A stretch of 64,000 nt of DNA from an uncultured Oscillospiraceae bacterium. GTDB lineage: Bacteria; Bacillota; Clostridia; Oscillospirales; Ruminococcaceae. The number at the start of each line of letters is the position of its first letter. The first letter of the stretch is position 1. The notes beneath the pieces are model-generated. The model did not search any database, had not been told where the DNA came from, and saw only the letters and a program-made list of their open reading frames with translations. The position numbers were made by a program, and so were the translations under genes. The stretch covers positions 30,034 to 94,033 of the forward strand of contig UQMF01000010.1 in NCBI GenBank assembly GCA_900542145.1, given 5' to 3'. This document shows positions 59,379 through 64,000 of this stretch, in pieces.

Positions 59379-60065
59379 TCAGTCGATGTCGTGCAGCGCC
59401 TTGTAGATATCCTGCATCTGCTGATCCGTGGCTGCGATTGTTTCTGCGCAGTCCTTCAGCTTTGCGGCGAGGTCAGCGGAAACCACGCTGTCCGTCTTGT
59501 ACTTGAGATCGTGCTCCAGGGTCGCCCAGAAGTTCATGGCGATGGTGCGTATCTGCACCTCCACATGGACAAGCTCCTTTGTTTCGGAGAGGTACACCGG
59601 GGTCTCGATGACCAGGTGCAGGCTGCGATAGCCGTTCGGTTTTGGGTTCTGTATGTAGTCCTTCCGCCTGATCAGCTTCACATCATCCTGCGCAGTCAGC
59701 ATGTCCGCCACTGTATAGATGTCGTCGATGTAGTTGCACACGACCCTCACTCCGGCAATATCGTTAAGTTCCTTTTTCGCGTTTTCGCAGCTGAACGGGA
59801 TTCCCTTGCGGTTGAGTTTCTCAAGAATGCTCTGCGGCGACTTCACGCGGTCCTCAAGGTGGTGTATCGGATTGTGGTCGTATTTCGTCTTGAATTCGCT
59901 GTCGAGTATCTCCAGCTTGGTCTTTACCTCGCGTATCGCTGATTCGTAAAGGTGCTCCAGCTCCATGAACTGATAAAGCTGTTCCATGATTTTCTGCTGT
60001 GAGTCCGCCGGGATCAGCTGCTGCACCGGCTCAAGCTCGAAACTGCGCTGTTTTTCTTTTGGCAT
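59379..60065 (-). CDS. RelQ-type small alarmone synthetase ((p)ppGpp synthetase)
   Basis: 228 residues. Synthetase motifs D-I-A-G-V-R-V-V-C-N-Y-I-D-D-I-Y, R-R-K-D-Y-I-Q-N-P-K-P-N-G-Y-R-S-L-H and V-E-V-Q-I-R-T-I-A-M-N-F-W-A-T-L-E-H are intact; there is no HD hydrolase, TGS or ACT domain, so it makes but does not degrade (p)ppGpp. An N-terminal helix and a C-terminal helical region match the RelQ/SAS1 class, which assembles as a tetramer. The promoter region carries a symmetric inverted repeat (60078-60086 with 60107-60115). Confidence 0.93.
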   Translation of the reverse strand: MPKEKQRSFELEPVQQLIPADSQQKIMEQLYQFMELEHLYESAIREVKTKLEILDSEFKTKYDHNPIHHLEDRVKSPQSILEKLNRKGIPFSCENAKKELNDIAGVRVVCNYIDDIYTVADMLTAQDDVKLIRRKDYIQNPKPNGYRSLHLVIETPVYLSETKELVHVEVQIRTIAMNFWATLEHDLKYKTDSVVSADLAAKLKDCAETIAATDQQMQDIYKALHDID

Positions 60066-60077
60066 AGTTTTATCCTT

Positions 60078-60115
60078 TCACAATTGTGTAATATTATTAT
60101 ATCAGTCAATTGTGA
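60078..60115. promoter_or_regulatory. Inverted repeat upstream of the alarmone synthetase gene
   Basis: TCACAATTG (60078-60086) and CAATTGTGA (60107-60115) are perfect inverted arms 20 bp apart; each half is itself nearly palindromic (CACAATTGTG). It lies 13-50 bases before the start codon around a TATAAT-like sequence, so it could be an operator. Confidence 0.4.
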
Positions 60116-60156
60116 TAAATCTGTCTGCTCATGTGTGAAATTACTGTGAAATCCGA

Positions 60157-61428
60157 CTACTTGCTGGCTTCTTCATGCATGCTGTTCAGCAGCGCTTCAA
60201 TGTCGTCCTGGGACATCTTTCCGCCGGAGGGCGCGCTTTCAGCAGTTGCAGGCTCCTTCGGGAGTTCGTCCTCAAGCGGTTCGTTCGTTGCCGCAAGCAG
60301 CTTCTCAATATCCTCCTGGCTCATCTTGCCGCCGGAGGGTGCGGATTCCGTCGCCGGGGCAGGCTCGGGAGCAGGCTCCGGGGAGTTCGCGGCAAGTAAT
60401 TTCTCAATATCCTCCTGGCTCATCTTTCCGCCGGAGGGCGCGGATTCCGGCTCTGCGGCAGGCACGGGAGCAGGCTCGGGGGATTCCGCCGCCGGGGCGG
60501 AGTTCGCGGCGAGTAATTTCTCAATATCCTCCTGGGACATCTTTCCGCCGGAGGGCGCGGATTCCGGCTCTGCGGCAGGCTCGGGAGCAGGCTCGGGGGA
60601 TTCCGCCGCCGGGGCGGAGTTCACGGCGAGTAATTTCTCAATATCCTCCTGGGACATTGTGCCACCGGAGGGCTCCATCTGAGAACGGCTGGACGGGTCA
60701 ACGTCCGGGAGCTTTCCGGTATTGTTCTCCAGTACCGGGTCCTCGTCCTTGTCCAGCCCGACAGAGTGCAGCAGGGCTTCTATCTCGGCGTCGGACATCT
60801 TGTTGTTCTCGATCTCGTGCTGAGGTTCGTAGGATGTGTCCGGGGCGATGGAAACGGGCTTCGCGGATTCCGCCACGATGTCTGCGACCCTGAGCTTTTT
60901 CTGGCTGAGTATCTCGTCCACCTTGCTGTCGGCGGCAGTCTTAGGCTCGGGAGCGATCTCCGCGCCGCTGGGGTAGGATACCACGGGCACCGGCTGTACC
61001 TCCGGTCCGATGAGGTACTTGTCGAATTCCTCCACCGCCTGGTCGAAGGTGATCTTCTCCCCGTCAAAGCGTATCCAGTAGTCGTCGTATGGGGAGATAC
61101 CGTGGGTGCGCCGGAGTATGTTGCAGACATTGTACTTCTCCAGCCCCATGCGCTCAAGGATAGGCTTCGTGAACGGAGTGCGGTCCTGGAAAACGCGGCA
61201 GGAGAACATGTAGTAGATATCCGAAATATCCAGGGGACGGTGTATAGTGGTTATCATCAGCTCCTTGAATTTGGTGATGATGGTATAGCTCACCTGCTCG
61301 TCCTCGGAAATTATGTAATCCGCCACAGGGGCGTCGGCTTTCCAGACCGTGAATTTCATGGGCAGCGGCATTTCGAATGCGCTGTTGTCAACTATACGGT
61401 ATCTGTACGCCTTGATAACATTTCCCAT
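60157..61428 (-). CDS. Cytoplasmic protein with six tandem FliM-N-like (SQxxIExLL) motifs
   Basis: 423 residues from ATG 61428, no signal peptide or membrane helix. Residues about 1-140 form a globular domain I do not recognise (Y-N-V-C-N-I-L-R-R-T-H-G-I-S-P-Y-D-D-Y-W-I-R-F). After a linker come six copies of a short motif: 211-220 (M-S-D-A-E-I-E-A-L-L), then starting at 258, 297, 336, 369 (M-S-Q-E-D-I-E-K-L-L) and 405-414 (M-S-Q-D-D-I-E-A-L-L), joined by Pro/Ala/Glu linkers of the type E-S-A-P-S-G-G-K. The motif closely resembles the L-S-Q-x-E-I-D-A-L-L at the N-terminus of FliM/FliY, which binds phosphorylated CheY. Possibly a multivalent hub for receiver domains. Confidence 0.85.
   Translation of the reverse strand: MGNVIKAYRYRIVDNSAFEMPLPMKFTVWKADAPVADYIISEDEQVSYTIITKFKELMITTIHRPLDISDIYYMFSCRVFQDRTPFTKPILERMGLEKYNVCNILRRTHGISPYDDYWIRFDGEKITFDQAVEEFDKYLIGPEVQPVPVVSYPSGAEIAPEPKTAADSKVDEILSQKKLRVADIVAESAKPVSIAPDTSYEPQHEIENNKMSDAEIEALLHSVGLDKDEDPVLENNTGKLPDVDPSSRSQMEPSGGTMSQEDIEKLLAVNSAPAAESPEPAPEPAAEPESAPSGGKMSQEDIEKLLAANSAPAAESPEPAPVPAAEPESAPSGGKMSQEDIEKLLAANSPEPAPEPAPATESAPSGGKMSQEDIEKLLAATNEPLEDELPKEPATAESAPSGGKMSQDDIEALLNSMHEEASK
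60180..60660 (-). repeat. In-frame tandem repeats encoding the FliM-N-like motif array
   Basis: Five units of about 117, 117, 99 and 108 bp period, inside the coding region above. The middle units around 60390-60640 are nearly identical at the DNA level, implying recent expansion or gene conversion. The motif is strictly conserved while the linkers vary in length. Confidence 0.85.
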
Positions 61429-61471
61429 ATGTGTACCCCCTGACTGATCGCTGAACGACATTATTACTTAG

Positions 61472-61500
61472 ATTATACCACAAATCCGTCGTTCTGGCAA
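61472..61500 (-). promoter_or_regulatory. Sigma-A promoter for the FliM-motif protein gene
   Basis: Minus strand TTGCCA (61495-61500), 17-bp spacer, TATAAT (61472-61477), TGG extended -10. The interval 61501-61661 upstream holds nothing else recognisable. Confidence 0.85.
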
Positions 61501-61661
61501 TAGCTTTTTTGTAGGAATGGAACATAAAATCCAAAATAAAGGAGTTGTCTGTATACGGCGGTATCTCACGGCGTATACATAATGTGAACAAAATGTTTTT
61601 CAGAGATTTGTGCATTATTGATAAAAATGCTGAATTCGGGTAAATAATTATTGTTGAACTG

Positions 61662-61690
61662 TTTACAGGCAGGTTTTTTTATGGTATACT
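61662..61690 (+). promoter_or_regulatory. Sigma-A promoter for the GGDEF receptor gene
   Basis: TTTACA (61662-61667), 17-bp spacer, TATACT (61685-61690), TGG extended -10. The leader contains two small hairpins: a CCATCTTTGG/CCAAGATGG pair around 61708-61735 and TCTGCC/GGCAGA around 61749-61762. Confidence 0.83.
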
Positions 61691-61781
61691 AATAACGAAT
61701 AACTATGCCATCTTTGGCTTTCCCGCCCAAGATGGATCGTAAATAATCTGCCCAGGCAGAAAATGGAAACGGGGAGTATTT

Positions 61782-63761
61782 ATGAAGATCAGAACCATGC
61801 TGATGGTGAGCGCCACTATTTTTGCCGTCGTCCCGATGGTGGTATATTCGGTGTTCGCCGGACAATCCGTTCAGAAGAACGGCGATGAGGAGTTCCGCAA
61901 GACGATACTCGAGATGGCGGATAATGAGCGTTACACCCTCCAGACATATATTGACACGGCAAACAAGTACGCGGACACTATCCTTGAATACGATCCGGTG
62001 AAGCAGGCGCTTTCCAACGGTTCCAGCAACGACTACGCCGCAGATTTCATCTCCACACTGGCAGAAAGCAACGTGTGCATTGACGCCATCAGGCTCGTAA
62101 AGGTTTCTGATGATTCCACCGGAGCCGGAGAGGTGTTCTGCGGAAGCAAGGGCACCGTCAACACCGTCATCGACAACTTCGCAAGCTACATAGACCAGTC
62201 GCAGTACAAGCCCGGCGCGCTGTACTTCAACAGCATTGCAAGCTCCAGCGCCACCGGCGGCGGAACCAAGCCTACCATGTTCATGTACAAGAACGTTGGC
62301 GACAATACCCTGCTTATAACCTACAAGATGGGCAGCAATACCGGTTACCTCTACAAGGCTTCCGCAGGAAGCACGTTCTATTCCACCGGCTCCGTGGCTG
62401 TTGCGGATTCCTCCACGAACCACAACTACGCCAAGGGCGACAACTTCAGAATAAACCTCTACTACGACTATCCGGCGGAGAACTTCCAGTCCGTTGTGGA
62501 TTCCCTCGGGGACAACGGCATGTCGGATATCATCTCCTACTCCAACAAGAACGGCGAAGAATGGTACGCGGCGGTTTCCAAGGTGGGCGGTGAGAACGGG
62601 CTGTATGCCATCGCTTCTGCGGAAGTGAAGCGCAGCGTGGGAGCGTTCTCCTCCGGCGCGGCTAATACCATCATCGTTGTGACAGTGCTCCTGTCCCTGA
62701 TATCCCTGGCAGGCGCGATAGTGGTTTCCATTCTTGCGACAGCCCCCCTCAAGGTCATTGAGGAGACCCTGGAGAAGGTGCGCCGCGGCGATCACGAAGC
62801 GCGTATTCCGACTGAAGTCAGCAACAACGAGTACGGACAGATGTCCCGTGCGTTCAACAACCTGCTTGATGAGATCGTTGTCAGCGAGGACAGATACCGC
62901 ACCATCACGGAGATGTCCGACAACATCATCTTCGAGTGGAATTTCAAGACCAACGAGGTATTCTTCACCAACAACTTCAACAAGAAGTTCAGCTACCGCG
63001 CGCCGTCCGACCACTTCGGCGACAGCTTCCTGCTCAAGGCGAAGCTCCACGAGGACGACGCTGAGCGCTACAAGGAGGACCTTGAGAAGCTCAGCCACGG
63101 CGAGGAATTCAAGCACAACGAGTACCGTATGAAGAACATCTACGGCGACTACATCTGGGTGCTGATAAGGACCGCGACCCTGCGCGACAAGGAGGGCAAT
63201 CCTCAGAAGGTAGTCGGCGTCATGCTGGATATCGACCGCGCAAAGAAGAGCGAGCAGCAGCTGACCGCGCGCGCAAGCTTCGACGCACTCACCGAGCTTT
63301 ACAACCGTGAGACCATCGAGAGCCAGATCGACAACGAGATCAACCTTTCCGAGGCGCGTAAGAGCGAGATGGCAGTCCTGTTCATCGACGTGGACGACTT
63401 CAAGCACTACAACGACCAGTACAGCCACGCCACCGGCGACCAGGTGCTCAAGTTCGTTGCGCGCACCATCAAGGGCGTTGTCAGCGAGTTCGGATTTGCC
63501 GGACGATACGGCGGCGACGAGTTCATCGCCTGCGTCCGCAATGCAGAGATCAACGACCCCACCCGCGTTGCCCAGGACATCATCTCCAGACTTGACGAGG
63601 GCTTTGAGTGCGACGGCAGCCACCTCACTGTCAGCGTTTCCATTGGTATCTCCGTGATCAAGGACGACTACAACACCCGTGTTGAGTACATCATCGGTAA
63701 GGCAGACGACGCCATGTACTCCGTTAAGAAAAACGGTAAATCCAATTACGCATATATTTGA
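61782..63761 (+). CDS. Membrane-bound diguanylate cyclase (Cache-HAMP-PAS-GGDEF)
   Basis: 659 residues. Helix about 5-27, extracytoplasmic Cache-like sensor (about 30-285), helix about 290-315, HAMP-like region (about 317-370; P-L-K-V-I-E-E-T-L-E-K-V-R-R-G-D), a PAS domain (about 372-490; I-T-E-M-S-D-N-I-I-F-E-W) and a GGDEF domain (about 500-659). The catalytic loop R-Y-G-G-D-E-F (about 577-581) and F-D-A-L-T-E-L-Y-N-R are intact, so it should make c-di-GMP. The RxxD product-inhibition site is absent. GAAACGGGGAG precedes ATG. Its stop codon lies inside a hairpin. Confidence 0.93.
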   Translation: MKIRTMLMVSATIFAVVPMVVYSVFAGQSVQKNGDEEFRKTILEMADNERYTLQTYIDTANKYADTILEYDPVKQALSNGSSNDYAADFISTLAESNVCIDAIRLVKVSDDSTGAGEVFCGSKGTVNTVIDNFASYIDQSQYKPGALYFNSIASSSATGGGTKPTMFMYKNVGDNTLLITYKMGSNTGYLYKASAGSTFYSTGSVAVADSSTNHNYAKGDNFRINLYYDYPAENFQSVVDSLGDNGMSDIISYSNKNGEEWYAAVSKVGGENGLYAIASAEVKRSVGAFSSGAANTIIVVTVLLSLISLAGAIVVSILATAPLKVIEETLEKVRRGDHEARIPTEVSNNEYGQMSRAFNNLLDEIVVSEDRYRTITEMSDNIIFEWNFKTNEVFFTNNFNKKFSYRAPSDHFGDSFLLKAKLHEDDAERYKEDLEKLSHGEEFKHNEYRMKNIYGDYIWVLIRTATLRDKEGNPQKVVGVMLDIDRAKKSEQQLTARASFDALTELYNRETIESQIDNEINLSEARKSEMAVLFIDVDDFKHYNDQYSHATGDQVLKFVARTIKGVVSEFGFAGRYGGDEFIACVRNAEINDPTRVAQDIISRLDEGFECDGSHLTVSVSIGISVIKDDYNTRVEYIIGKADDAMYSVKKNGKSNYAYI

Positions 63762-63842
63762 TTGCCGGAACAACGGCAATCAAATATGCAAATTTCCTCT
63801 TTCAATCCCCGGATTGGGGATTGAATTCCGGCTTCGCCGGAA
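63760..63842 (+). repeat. Structured repeat unit, copy 1
   Basis: Three hairpins in series: GATTGCCG/CGGCAATC (63760-63767 with 63774-63781, overlapping the stop codon), TTCAATCCCC/GGGGATTGAA (63801-63810 with 63816-63825) and TTCCGGC/GCCGGAA (63826-63832 with 63836-63842). A 55-base stretch, 63780-63834, recurs exactly at 63946-64000. Confidence 0.85.
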
Positions 63843-63895
63843 CCGGGAAATTCGCGTGTTGCTCCCCTGGATACACTTGCATTTCATTCAATGTT

Positions 63896-63925
63896 CCCCC
63901 TGCGAACCAGCAGGGGGATTGCTTT
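63896..63925 (+). terminator. Terminator-like hairpin between the repeat copies
   Basis: Perfect 8-bp CCCCCTGC/GCAGGGGG with a 6-nt loop, then ATTGCTTTG. Confidence 0.65.
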
Positions 63926-63926
63926 G

Positions 63927-64000
63927 ACCATCGGAACGACGACGGTCAAATATGCAAATTTCCTCTTTCAATCCCCGGATTGGGGATTGAATTCCGGCTT
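63927..64000 (+). repeat. Structured repeat unit, copy 2 (cut by window end)
   Basis: Begins with a hairpin analogous to that of copy 1 (GACC-ATCG / CGAC-GGTC with GAACGA-type loop) and then repeats 55 bases of copy 1 exactly, up to the last base of the window. The first hairpin differs in sequence but keeps its pairing mostly intact, which suggests selection on structure. Confidence 0.8.

Noticed and set aside
60180..60660. Regularly spaced repeats that could be mistaken for a CRISPR array
   Set aside because: The units are 99-117 bp, in frame, and encode a conserved peptide motif inside a clear gene; no spacer/repeat pattern or cas gene is present.

Overview
The window reads as chromosomal DNA from a motile, anaerobic, plant-fibre-associated Clostridia member, most likely Ruminococcaceae/Oscillospiraceae. 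The evidence is a flagellar fliW-csrA-fliD-fliS block, two tandem GH5 glycanases, a SCIFF ribosomal-peptide locus, a T-box in front of trpS, single-chain GlyRS, the Clostridia-type LepA-HemW pair, and sigma-A promoters with extended -10 boxes. No rRNA, tRNA, phage, insertion sequence or CRISPR array was seen. The sequence is GC-rich overall, with one clearly AT-richer gene (46998-47978).

Layout. 1-4180: tail of a flagellar operon (fliW, csrA, fliD, fliS, a FliT/FlgN-like chaperone), ending in a terminator. 4198-7471 (minus): HtrA-type protease, then the SCIFF peptide gene and its radical-SAM maturase, separated by an intrinsic terminator. 7604-17891: EAL-HDOD protein, FkbM methyltransferase, PflX-like radical SAM protein, SGNH hydrolase, Rsm22-type methyltransferase, a secreted repeat protein coupled to a phosphopantetheinyl transferase, and several membrane proteins. 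17920-22334: lepA, hemW, a flavin-binding NimA-like protein and a CE2-like esterase. 22453-25553: a TrpXYZ-type (COG2984) ABC transporter with a structured leader. 25583-28304 (minus): SpoIID/peptidoglycan-binding protein plus a low-complexity partner. 28326-32702: two DUF4430 surface proteins, one with the domain logic of animal intrinsic factor/transcobalamin, and a polytopic membrane protein. 33137-38813 (minus): a secreted 14-repeat RCC1/BIG2 protein and two GH5 enzymes. 38872-44433: glyS with an unusual leader and trailer, folA, an aminotransferase, T-box trpS, rpmB. 44556-50974: glycan pyruvyltransferase/FrhB fusion, flippase-like protein, CCA-adding enzyme, mreB, an HPt protein. 51039-56989: complete livKHMGF branched-chain amino-acid transporter and a cytidylate-kinase-like protein. 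57083-64000: chemoreceptor, RelQ alarmone synthetase, a cytoplasmic protein with six FliM-N-like motifs, a GGDEF receptor, and structured repeats at the window edge.

How the parts fit. Motility and signalling recur: FliW/CsrA partner switching, an MCP, an isolated HPt, EAL-HDOD and GGDEF proteins, and the FliM-motif protein that may gather receiver domains. RNA-level control is also prominent: the trpS T-box, a terminator between scfA and scfB, a hairpin between livK and livH, twin anticodon-arm-like hairpins before glyS, a 5'-end attenuator-like hairpin at 28222-28266, and four intergenic inverted-repeat elements. The best candidates for something undescribed are the FliM-motif array protein (60157-61428), the transcobalamin-like DUF4430 pair (28449-30986), the glyS leader (38907-39162) and the branched element after glyS (40542-40737). 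All calls are from reading the sequence; no database search was run.
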